Shown: piece after piece, positions 49,981 through 60,163 of the stretch
Layout: every line of letters starts with the position of its first letter
Numbering within the stretch: the first letter of the stretch is position 1
Assembly (NCBI GenBank): GCA_977017575.1
Contig: CDRNVI010000013.1
Coordinates: forward strand, 62,001-126,000
Reading direction: 5' to 3'
DNA length: 64,000 nucleotides
Source of the DNA: Paramoeba atlantica
Taxonomy: Eukaryota; Discosea
Position numbers and translations under genes: made by a program
Notes under the pieces: model-generated
Databases searched by the model: none
The model's input: the letters and a program-made list of their open reading frames with translations, nothing else
What the model was told of the DNA's origin: nothing

Positions 49981-51385
49981 AATTTCATTTTGTGTGAATA
50001 TCGTACTTTGTAGAGATCCTATATAAAGTATACGGTCTTCAAAAAAACAAAGGTCTTCAAAAAAACAAAGGTCTTCAAAAAAACAAAGGTCTTCAAAAAA
50101 ACAAAGGAATATGGCCTATCCTCCTGTTCTCTGGCCTTAGTTTTGAATGAAACAAAAAGATCGAGCTGAATATATGTTGGACCACATAAAACAGCATAAA
50201 ACAGCATGGATGACACTTGTCCCCTCGAAACCAGCAAAGCCTCAAAGTAAAAAAGAACAGTTCCCGGATCAATTAGGAAAGAAAAAGAAATCAACAACAA
50301 AAGAAACACAACAAATTTCGTCGCTGAAGAGGTCCGGTCTGACGAAAAGGTACTGGATTTGGGCGTGAAACTTGCGTTCCTGAAGTAGAAAACGATTGGA
50401 CTCGGGCGTACAGTTGTTGTCGTTCGACTAACTGATCGCTCACATGATGATAAAATTTGTCCTCTGGGCGTACATCTTTCTCCATTTTCTGGTGGACGAG
50501 ATCAACGTCAACTCGGCGCGCCCGACAGTAAGCATCCCGAAGGGTTTGAATTATTCCGCGTCCCATCTCGAGATAGACCCCTTGGTTCCAATTTGGTATC
50601 AACCGAGCAAAAACAATCCACTTGCAAAAAATCGAATTGAACACACGTTCCTGCCGCTCAACGAAGCTCCGATCATAATAAAATCGGTTACCATGCAAAC
50701 CAAATTCCGGGGCCTCTCTCAGCTCGCGAATCAAATCTCTGGTACGGAATCCGTCGTCGTCTAACGCATTAATCCACGGTTCAAAGGTTATCGGTTCATA
50801 AGGGTTCAATGCGTTGGGGTCAAGGAGCCTGGGACTGCCCTCCTGTGGGGCCTCCGGAAGCGTCAAGGAGGGTCCCTCAATCTGTCTCCCCCCTGCCATT
50901 TCTTGGGCGCTACTTGGCAGTTCCCCAGACGATCCCACTGGCTCAGAAATAGGGACTTGCGAATTAGCAACTGATGACGGCACCTCGCGATCCTCAATAA
51001 TGTTAATCTCAAAATAGTCCAAATCCGGGTGAGGAAAGGGGTACTCCTTAGACGGCTTATCTTCCCACACCCCCCATAAGTCAAGACCTTCCTTGCGCAA
51101 CTTGCCCATCAACGTTTGTCGAGCAACATTACGATCATCCTTGCGACGGAAACTTTAACTGTCGCGAATTAACAAAGGAAATAAAGTCTTGAATTTATAA
51201 TCACCATAGCAAACGTCATATTCGTCTGTATACACATGGGGTTACATCTGGGGGGTGTATATATCAAATCAGTTGAATTCTTACAACAGGTACAATGCCC
51301 CTCGGCCATCACACAATAGATAAACTGGTATAACGTAAATAATTTATTCGCCCAATTCTCTCCGTAAACTATGAAAGAATTTTTA
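49981..51385 (-). mobile_element. SDR-4: deleted VIPER/DIRS-like element carrying a gag-like ORF
   Basis: The 5' end (51385 downward) starts like the SDR-2 A repeat (AGTTTACGGAGAGAATT) and includes ATGGCCGAGGGGCATTGTAC. The 3' end (49981-50033) is 53 bp identical to the end of the SDR-2 B repeat. Between them are a gag-like ORF (50291-51112) and four type 2 satellite units (50034-50107). RT, RNase H and recombinase are missing, so it is a broken, internally deleted fossil. It interrupts RELa-7 at IKIL. Confidence 0.6.
50291..51112 (-). pseudogene. Gag-like ORF of SDR-4 (tentative)
   Basis: An open frame of about 270 codons. The N-terminal half is acidic and proline/serine-rich. The C-terminal half (ELREAPEFGLHGNRFYYDRS...WIVFARLIPNWNQGVYLEMG...ARRVDVDLVHQKMEKDVRPE) looks alpha-helical. 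I recognise no motif. The gag assignment rests on its place as the first ORF behind an A-type repeat and on VIPER elements having an unassigned first ORF of this kind. Confidence 0.4.
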
Positions 51386-51389
51386 TGAT

Positions 51390-52115
51390 TTCAAACTCAC
51401 ATCTTATGCCTTGATCGTGTAGTAAATCAGGAAGCTGTATCTTATTCTTCCCTCCGAACCAGACACATTTCGTGGGCGCAACTTCTAAGCTGTTCGCCGT
51501 CAGGAGTGCACGTAACCGGTCGAAGGCTTTCGCCAGGAGGGTACTGTTTGCTGAGGCCAAGTTGATGTCATCAATGAAGGCAAAGATTTTGATTCCAGGA
51601 AATTCTTCTGCCAGCGTCTCGAGTATTGGTTGCATCAAAGCGCAAAAGTAGAGCGTCAAGAGAGGGGAGCCTTGACGCACGCCAGAGGAACTTTGCACCA
51701 CTCCTGCAAATTTCCCATCTGCGCCGTAGAAAAGAAGCTCGGATGGATCTGCGTACTCAGCTGTGAACATCCTTCTGAAAGGTCTCAGTGTGGAAAAACC
51801 GAAAACACATCTTGATATGTCGTCGCGGGACGGCGAGTTAAATGCGTTACGGAGGTCTACCGAAAGAATCGCATGCCCTAAGCGATGTAAGTCAGTTAAT
51901 TCGTGTATTACTTTTTCGCAACCGCTCTTCATCATTACCCCGTATTGGTATGGCGCGAACAGTGGGGGTAAAGACTTTTCATAGCGCTGAAGAAGAAGTA
52001 TTTCCGCGAGTTTCAAGATTACCTCACCCATTGCAATCGGTCTGACACCATTGTCCGGTTTCGGAAGCGCTAGGAGCCTGGCTCGTTTAATTCGGTGCAT
52101 GATATCTTTGGACAG
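51390..52115 (-). pseudogene. RELa-7 RT block
   Basis: LSKDIMHRIKRARLLALPKP, DNGVRPIAMGEVILKLAEIL, SVDLRNAFNSPSRDDISRCV, GVRQGSPLLTLYF, catalytic FAFIDDINLAS and KCVWFGGKNKIQLPDLLHDQ, ending at EIIKIL. The frame is open. It joins LVNGN at 56237 if SDR-3 is ignored. Confidence 0.8.
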
Positions 52116-53031
52116 GAAATCAGCGTCTTCTTTCTCACACATAATGAAAAAGAATAAATAAAATGAAACCAATTCCTAATTCATGTAATATCTTTCTTCA
52201 TAAAGCAATTCAAAGAATTCAACTGCTTTAGTATCCTCACCACCTATCCATGAAAAGAAATTAAGGTACCTGGCCATTTCAATCAAACTTACAGTATTTG
52301 AAACAAATCCACAACAAACTCCTTTACTTACGAACGGGCATCCCGTCCGCCAACTCCGCGAAGTGGTTGGGGGTTGGTGGGCGGGCGCAATAAAAAGGTT
52401 AGAGAAGGAGTGTCACTATACCAAACTAAATAAATGAAATCTCTAAACAAAACAAACAAATCATATCTCATAATATAAATATTATGTGCCCCGAAGGGCC
52501 ATTATATCAATCATCCTAAATTTCTAAACGTACACTTATATAAACAAAACAAACAAATCATATCTCATAATATAAATATTATGTGCCCCGAAGGGCCATT
52601 ATATCAATCATCCTAAATTTCTAAACGTATACTTATAGAAATCAGCGTCTTCTTTCTCACACATAATGAACAAGAATAAATAAAATGAAACCAATTCCTA
52701 ATTCATGTAATATCTTTCTTCATAAAGCAATTCAAAGAATTCAACTGCTTTAGTATCCTCACCACCTATCCATGAAAAGAAATTAAGGTACCTGGCCATT
52801 TCAATCAAACTTACAGTATTTGAAACAAATCCACAACAAACTCCTTTACTTACGAACGGGCATCCCGTCCGCCAACTCCGCGAACCAGCCCGCTCGCACG
52901 TAATACTACCACCCGAGCGCATGTGTTTTCAGCAAATGGTGGCGGCCACCTACTGAAACACCTACATATATAGCCTACATATATAGTATTTTTTTTTTTT
53001 GAGTACTACATTATTTCTGATTTGAATACTT

Positions 53032-54471
53032 TCATAACCGGCTAATCGGGTCCGCGGGGTTATCGGCAGATTTTATGTAGCGAGCCATAATGCATACGCC
53101 AAGATTCTGATTCTTTTTGAGTATATGTTTGAGCTCCACCGCAATGCTATCTGATTTTGCAACTTTACGATTAAGGGCAGCTTTGCACGACGTATTATCT
53201 ATAAAGAGGTCCACACAAGTCCCCTTTTGAAAGTGGTGGCCCAGTTTTTCAAATGCCAGTCGAACTGCCATAGCCTCCGCATGATTAACTTCATATTTAA
53301 ATTCCGGTTCCCACGAGTCCCCCACAATGATCACTTGACCATCGTCCCGGTACAGAACTGCCCCCCATCCTTTAGCGGACGCGTCCGTGTAAAGACTATG
53401 CCTATGAGGAACGACATCCGGGTGTGGTGGCGGTGCGATTGGTTCGTTCCGTAAAATGATATTCCTCCAGTCCGCCAGGATAGAACGAGTTGCTGTCGGA
53501 AGCGGAACAGGATATTCCGCCAGTTTGGGATTTCTATTGAGCTCATTGATCCGTCGTCGAACAATCTTTAAAGGAAAATGATACTCAGGAATGATATGTC
53601 CCAAGACCGCTGCCGCGTAGAGGAGGCGCCCCACCGCCGTCTCCAGTTGAGAAAACGTTATGTTACGATAGCGATCGCGCGATATTTTTTGTAAAACCTT
53701 AGGTCCCAGGCTGACCTTGTGGGTTTCATGATTGTACAGGACTCCATTGAACACATATTCTTTGGAAGGGTCGGATCCGGTCTCCTTAAATAAGCCACCG
53801 ACTTGAGCACACCGTCCGTCAACAAATTTAACAAATTTGATGCATTCTTCACGGGTTCCGGCAAATCGAATACCGTCTATGTAAATATCCACGGAGCCAA
53901 TACAGGAGCCCAGTGTGGGCTTGTATACAGCGGAGTCGCACGCGATAGCTGCTGTCAGTTTGTGCATAATTTCCGGGGCGCATCGGTGCCCCATGGGCAT
54001 AACTTTCATCTGGTGCAAGACTCCATCTTGGTCACGAAAACGAAATTTGGCACGTGCCGCGCGCGGAACTCCGATTTAGTAGAACCCGCAACGTAAGTCG
54101 CGCTTAACGCCTGCTTCTTCCTCAGCCTTATGCAGATACCAAGAAGGGTGCAATAAAGGAACGTCGGGCTTATAGTCCTTTAATCTGATATTGTCGTCCT
54201 TGGTCCAGGATATGAATCGGCGCCGGGCGTTCCCCTCCTCATCGGATTCAACTACGGTAAAAGGAATAACGTATTGTAAAGTCGGATGCTGATGGAGTTC
54301 TTTCTGTTCGACTGTTTCAATCACTCCAGCGTCAAGCAAACCAACGACATCAGCTTCCGAAAGATTACCTTTGATTGCTGGTTCGGTCTGCGCTGCAAGT
54401 CGCGTGTCAAATAAGTGTCTCATCACGGTTTCCAGGCGGTGAAGCGCACCAGGGGACATCCAAGTCTTCAC
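53032..54471 (-). pseudogene. SDR-3 RT and RNase H
   Basis: Two adjoining reading blocks carry the DIRS/VIPER-type RT (FTVVESDEEGNARRRFISWT, MPMGHRCAPEIMH, VDIYIDGIRFAG) and RNase H (LYTDASAKGWGAVL, EVNHAEAMAVRLA, VDLFIDNTSCKA, SADNPADPISRL). The closest relative here is SDR-2. It carries about one break and is treated as a fossil part of SDR-3. Confidence 0.8.
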
Positions 54472-54624
54472 CTTGCACGTCCATTACGGGTATTCCAGCC
54501 TTAACGTGTAGGGGGAGGTTCATGTCTTCGGGACGTGCAAGACGGGAAGTGCGCCGCGCGCAAATAACACTGTATCGCCTAACGTGCGGTATTTGATCGA
54601 AACAAAGGTTGACATCCTCTTGAG

Positions 54625-55942
54625 TTATAGGGTTGGTAGGAGAACCGAAGCTCGCTGCGTACCGAGCGCCTTTTCCGTAGTTATCAGGTTCCCGTTGTAT
54701 CGTAATAGGGAGTTGATGCATTGATGTTTGGCTATGTTTTGCACGTCTGAGAGAGCGACGCGTCCGAGCGCCACCTCGTTGAAGAGATACGTTATCGCGC
54801 CCCGCTTCAGGGAGTGTGTCCCGTAGCCGGGGCCCAGAATTTTCTTCATTTTCACGTCCATTTCCCGAACCGTTGTGCTTGTCACCTGCTGACCCTTCCT
54901 CATAAACCGGACGTATTCCGCAATCTCTAGAGTTCCTTCCCCTTGTATGGCTGTGCACATCGATAAGCGGTACGGGTTGAGACGAGTCGATTTGGTGTTC
55001 CGTCCCCAATAGACTATGACTTCGTTCGGTTGATTCCGCACGAATCTTTCGAGGGTTAGTTCTGCGACTTCTGTCCATCTGGCTGCGGCCTTCCAACAGA
55101 TCAACGCGGCGATCCCTTCGCTTAACGATAATTTTGTCCTTAGCCGGCGTAGTTGCCACGGAGTGATTGGCTCCATCTGACGCGTTGGTTCGAGAGCGCC
55201 TCTTGCCTGTAGAGCTTTTGCAAACATTTTGAGAGGGGTAGGATCGGTTTGACTCAGCTGAAATACGGTTTGAAGATTGCAAGTGTAGCTCAACAGTGTC
55301 GCAGGTGCCAGATCCATTTGCTGAAGGAACAAAACGGCGTGTATTGGATCTGGTGGTACCCCTCTTTCCCGACAAAAAAGTTCGAGCCTTCCCCACAGTC
55401 GTGCCCTTGAGAGCCAAGTAGCATTCGTCCACATGGGATTTATCGGGGTTCTCATTTGGTGTGCTAGCGGGCTCGTACTTGGTAGATTCAAAATTGTGCA
55501 TGTTAGCTTGTCCTTGGCAGACTGCACGTCCAGTTTCCTGATTTTGTTTCCGGCGGGATATACTTCTAGAGATCGTTTGGCCTGACCCGCCCTTGAGTAC
55601 GTCCTTACTTCCGCCACCCGATGCTGTGGCTTCTGCAGTCCCGTTCCGTGACATGCCACAAAGGCATGCACCTTCCCTGCAGAGTGCAAATATGAGCTGA
55701 ATGATAGACCTGGACAAATCACCCGCCGCTTTTTCAGCGGACAGGCACGAGCGATGTAAGGGGTGGGGAGCACTACCTAGTGACTCCTCTTTGCACTCGA
55801 AGTGCCGCTCGTCACCCCTCCGCGAAAACCCGGGGTCAAGCGAGTAGACGATTGATTTAACGGGCAGTTCGCTCGGAAATGGTTTGTGGCAGCGGTAGCA
55901 GAGAAAGGCCGGGCGATTCGTCGATTGTTTAGATACCGTCAT
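54625..55942 (-). pseudogene. SDR-3 tyrosine recombinase region
   Basis: One frame shows tyrosine-recombinase features: an AARWTEVAEL arginine box, GTHSLKRG (H-x-x-R) and IAKHQCINSLLRYNG with the candidate tyrosine. It would join extrachromosomal DNA to the target. An overlapping frame at the 5' end has a CYRCHKPF zinc-finger-like start that could be a separate small ORF. It is treated as a fossil part of SDR-3. Confidence 0.75.
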
Positions 55943-56236
55943 GTTCCGTAGCTTTTCTTCTGCAACTGCCTTGTAGTACGCGTCCGCAATAAAAAGGTTA
56001 GAGAAGGAGTGTCACTATACCAAACTAAATAAATGAAATCTCTAAACAAAACAAACAAATCATATCTCATAATATAAATATTATGTGCCCCGAAGGGCCA
56101 TTATATCAATCATCCTAAATTTCTAAACGTACACTTATATAAACAAAACAAACAAATCATATCTCATAATATAAATATTATGTGCCCCGAAGGGCCATTA
56201 TATCAATCATCCTAAATTTCTAAACGTATACTTATA

Positions 56237-58375
56237 ATTTCCATTTACCAAATCCCTCATCATGTGGCAGAGGCATGAGCAACAGGTCTCGTCATCGAGA
56301 AGAATGCGTAGGATACCGTCCGTCATGCCAGAAGGACCTGGAGCAGCCCCCTTTGCTAGACGTCTGCCTGCTTCTCGCAATTCAACGGATGTGACACATG
56401 CGATAGCGGGTGCATCGGTGGGGAGTTGGAAACTGCACGGCAATTGTGGGTGAAGAGCCTCTAACTTTGCAAGAGTTTCAGCGTCGGATAATCGACCTTT
56501 TCTTACCTCTATGTCCAGAACCTTTGTTGCTTTGGAGGTGCAACCCTCCAAAGCAAGACGGATAGCTTTTTTTGCCGCACGTATATCTGCCTTTTCGAGG
56601 TTTTCCTCTGCAGGTGAACACTGGGACACCTCATGGGGATGCGGCTTCCGCCGCCGCTTCTTGCCTGCAGTTTCTCGGATTGTGGCTAAGGAATGTTTCG
56701 TAGCAGACATCAAACGGTGCCATATTCTATTGCGATACTCGTAATTGCTGTCGGGATAATCTCGAAGTATGTCTCTAAAAATCATCACTTCTCCGGGAAT
56801 ATATTCGGCAGGTATGGTACGCATGGTGGGCAGCGGCTCGAAATCGAGATCCTGTTCCGTAGTAGAAGTAGTATTAAGCTGATCTGTGTTATGTAGCTCT
56901 TCTTCGACATTCTTTCCGCTCTTCCAGATAATTTTGTAGATACGGACGTTGTTATGTGGGGGTAGTTGGCCGGTAAGGCTCTCCCCGGTGCGGTGACCAT
57001 AAAGTCCGAGATATTCCACAGCTATTTTTGCCGCACCTCCTCTTCCTTTCTTCCCTAAGACCTTCCCGGATGAAATGTTAAGTTTGTTTTGACGGTCGAA
57101 ACTCCAAGCCACAACGACCTCTTCGCCCGTTTTCGCCGATTTCGCGTGTTTCAAAATTGTTTCTGATGATAGCGGAAAATCATACGAAGGGGATACGTTT
57201 GTTATAAGCTCTTTAACGAGGCTGCGATCGTCGAAAGGAATCGTTGGCGGTGGCGAGGTGAAGTCATGGAATATTTCCTGAGTTCTCGTTGGCGAGCTAG
57301 AATTTATCAGATGAGCGTTTCTATGGGGTGTTTCTATGAGATCAGTTTCTGACGAGGCTGCGTGTATCGCGGGATCTTCCCTTACCAGTTGGTTCTCTTC
57401 GATCTCGCACGAGTCATCCTTGCCCGTCATGGGAGTGTGGGGCTCCATCCCGTTGACCTTTGACGTATTGGGTGTTTCCACCTGGCTGATCGCGGTCAGT
57501 ATCGCGGTCGTATCACTTTCCGGGTGTTTTTTTGCGCGGCGACAAAAAATGTTTGACAGAAGATCCTTGGAAAACAATTTAGCCGGTATTGTAACCGTGG
57601 ATTTGATCGCTGGAGTTGGCGAGGGAAGTGGCGGAGGAAGCCGCGGAGGGATCAAAGGAGGAGTAGATGGGACGGGTGGCTCAGTAGCGCTCTGCGCAAC
57701 GATGGCCTTTGCAGCTGAATTCTTCGCTATCCTCTCTTTGCGTAGTTTTTCGTGATATTCCCATCTAGCTTGTTTGCGTTCTTTCCTTTGGTGGAACAGT
57801 TCTTCGTCGGAGAGTATCCGTGCCGTCGGATTCAACGGGCGCAGAACTATGTCGTCGATTGGTTCCTCTGTCTCCTCTGCTCTAGCTGTGCGTGGCGATC
57901 TAGCGGGCGAGCTTGAAAGTGCCTTAGCGTATGAAAGTGTTGTGACCGATATACTGTGCGCTCCGACTTTTTTTTCCATGTGCGCTCCGACCCTTTGCAT
58001 TTGGTTTAATATCGGCGAGGGACTAGTCGACATTCGAGACGAGTGCGCCTTCACTCGCGCTCTCCGAGATAGTGTATGCATGCTCGGCCTTGGGGCCCTC
58101 GGCGGGGAAGGCGTAGAATGTGGTGTGGACGGCGCTTGCTGCGAGGACAACTTGCTTCCCTGGAATTCCACACCCGGTGACTTGATTCGCGTTGACTGTG
58201 CGTCGGCAATGCTTGTAGAAACCTTCTCTGGTGTTAACACGGGGGCGGGGGCAGGGGCGACCGAGAGTGTGGACGGTGACGCTGGGGGTGCTTTCTTCCT
58301 CCGCCGAGCTGGAAGGGGCAAAATCATTGGGGTTTCCCCCGATTCTTTTGCCTTGGCGCGAGTAGTCACGCCCAT
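56237..58375 (-). pseudogene. RELa-7 N-terminal region, barrel-like domain and RT start
   Basis: Starts with MGVTTRAKAKESGETPMILP and RRRKKAPP, then a long proline/serine-rich part with PPLIPPRLPPPLPSPTP and a lysine/arginine-rich helix (HQRKERKQARWEYHEKLRKE). The barrel-like domain is at residues about 421-482 (VVVAWSFDRQNKLNISSGKV...GHRTGESLTGQLPPHNNVR). RT starts with KGAAPGPSGMTDG and LCHMMRDLVNGN, where SDR-3 cuts it. About 713 codons are open. Confidence 0.85.
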
Positions 58376-58397
58376 AAAGGTAAGGAGATAAAAAAAA

Positions 58398-58432
58398 CAA
58401 CAAGGTACAGAAACTGTATCTTTATCGTTAAA
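58398..58432 (-). other. Full-length spliced-leader-like sequence at the RELa-7 5' end
   Basis: The same 35 nt as 1465-1499, on the minus strand, followed by TTTTTTTTAT and the RELa-7 leader. The shared start TTTAACG in two unrelated elements, with different bases upstream (ACC against TTC), suggests the full SL exon as copied is about 35 nt. Confidence 0.8.
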
Positions 58433-58470
58433 GGTCTTCTTGCGTGTGGCTGGCATTGCTTGCATGAAAG

Positions 58471-58806
58471 TCTTTTGTTAAGACCCTTTCTTTTGTTAAG
58501 ACCCTTTCTTTTGTTAAGACCCTTTCTTTTGTTAAGACCCTTTCTTTTGTTAAGACCCTTTCTTTTGTTAAGACCCTTTCTTTTGTTAAGACCCTTTCTT
58601 TTGTTAAGACCCTTTCTTTTGTTAAGACCCTTTCTTTTGTTAAGACCCTTTCTTTTGTTAAGACCCTTTCTTTTGTTAAGACCCTTTCTTTTGTTAAGAC
58701 CCTTTCTTTTGTTAAGACCCTTTCTTTTGTTAAGACCCTTTCTTTTGTTAAGACCCTTTCTTTTGTTAAGACCCTTTCTTTTGTTAAGACCCTTTCTTTT
58801 GTTAAG
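58471..58806. repeat. 18-bp satellite array, type 1, second occurrence
   Basis: About 19 near-perfect copies of GACCCTTTCTTTTGTTAA between the RELa-7 SL head and the second copy of the RELa-1 3' end. The left end is slightly degenerate (GAAAGTCTTTTGTTAAG). Confidence 0.95.
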
Positions 58807-58957
58807 TATTTTCTTGCGCTTGGAAAACTCTTATAATAATATGTTTAATACCCACTGAGTAGATCATATGTTTTCCTTTTTGTAAATTATGCAGTCTGAC
58901 TTAGCTTCTAATATCGATTAGAAGTTCGGATTCTCTTTTGACCATGGATCTCCAACT

Positions 58958-60163
58958 CTAAATTCCCAACTCTGCGGCACCCTTATCCTTCTCCAGAAAA
59001 GACCTCAGCTGTGAATGCACAACGGCCCCATTTAACTCTTGCAGGTGGAGCTGAAATTCGAGGTGTACTTGCTTCCGGGGGAGACAGCACGCATCTGCTA
59101 GAGCACTCAGAAGGGACTTCGTGTTGTGGTGAAGCGCCCCCCTGACAGCATTGGAATGCATCTGAACATGTCCTCAGGAATTGTGCCGGGTCGGACGTAA
59201 GTGTCATGCCTTCGTTTGATGGCATCACGAAACAGCTTTGCACAGTTTGTACCTAGGTTCGATGGCGCTAATTCATGAATTACGGTGAAATCATAAAAAA
59301 TTTCCCCTGTATTCCAAAAAACGACAAGGTCAGGTCCTGATCTTCGAAAAGAACGACCACCGCATACCTTTTCATGCGTCCGCCGGTAATCGGAGTCCAC
59401 TTTCTGGTTACACTGCGTGCACGCATATGTCGAGAAATTACGCGGTTCTTTTTCGCATGGAATGCCTGCCTTCAAACAGAGCTCGTAAAGAAAATTGACT
59501 AGCGAATTATGTTTTGTAGTTGCGTTTAAGCCTGGGCACTTCGAACACCCGGGGATGTGTGTTAAAATTGTTTGCGATTCTAGTAGCATTTTGCAACCAG
59601 GGCAGAGCAATTGCTTAGGTAGACTCGGATGAGCAATACCCAATCTCGGCATCATTGCAAGCGAGAACAAATGCGAGGGCACAAATTTTGCATTGGACAT
59701 AACCCATTCTGCATTACCCGTGTAACTTACCGCTTTCAGGATGGAGGCACTATTCGCTGTCGATGATGTTAAAGATTCCCACGCCTGCGTATGTAGTTTT
59801 GCCGCTACTGTGTGTTCGTCGAATGGCACGTTTTTGTCCTTGTCGCTGTGGGCGCTGTCCCTTGCGTTTACTTCACGTTGTTCAGTCCGAGCTGAAAGAT
59901 TTTTTGGGCGCTCAAAAACCGAAAACCATGAAGATTCAAAAGCGGCATGTCTCGTTGGAAGGCACGCTGTTAAACCTAACCCGCCTTTCTTCACCGGTAG
60001 CCTGATTTGCGTTATTTGCTCCTTTGTGAGTGATCCGAACCAGGATTGTAGAACGTCTTCCACCTCTTTATCAAAACGTTCTGTCAATGCCTCCGAAGCA
60101 TCGGGATGGTGCACCCGCATTTGATATCTTTGTCGGACGTTAACGCATTTTGACAACAATTTC
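58958..60163 (-). pseudogene. RELa-1 C-terminal block, second copy
   Basis: Same as 259-1464, including the six-C run that shifts the last part of the frame. It ends at the SLR-1 insertion. Confidence 0.85.

Larger units (their letters stand above)
52116..56236 (-). mobile_element. SDR-3: VIPER/DIRS-like element with recombinase, RT-RNase H and full split repeats
   Basis: Minus-strand order: A1 (56236-55986), internal (55985-52884), B1 (52883-52638), A2 (52637-52387), link with GCCCGCCCACCAACCCCC (52386-52361), B2 (52360-52116). A repeats (251 bp) contain a roughly 118-bp internal tandem and the hairpin GCCC-TTCG-GGGC. Copies of A and of B are nearly identical, so it is young. The recombinase precedes RT, as I recall for VIPER. 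It looks nearly whole but has a few breaks. It splits RELa-7 with at most one shared base. Confidence 0.85.
51389..58432 (-). mobile_element. RELa-7: SL-headed CRE-like LINE split by SDR-3 and cut by SDR-4
   Basis: The 5' end is the complete 35-nt SL-like sequence (58432-58398), then a T-rich 5' UTR and the ATG at 58375. Coding blocks are 58375-56237 and 52115-51390. SDR-3 lies between them. Past IKIL the element is replaced by SDR-4 and its 3' half is not seen in the window. Upstream of the SL there are 38 bp of unassigned sequence and then satellite. Confidence 0.8.
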
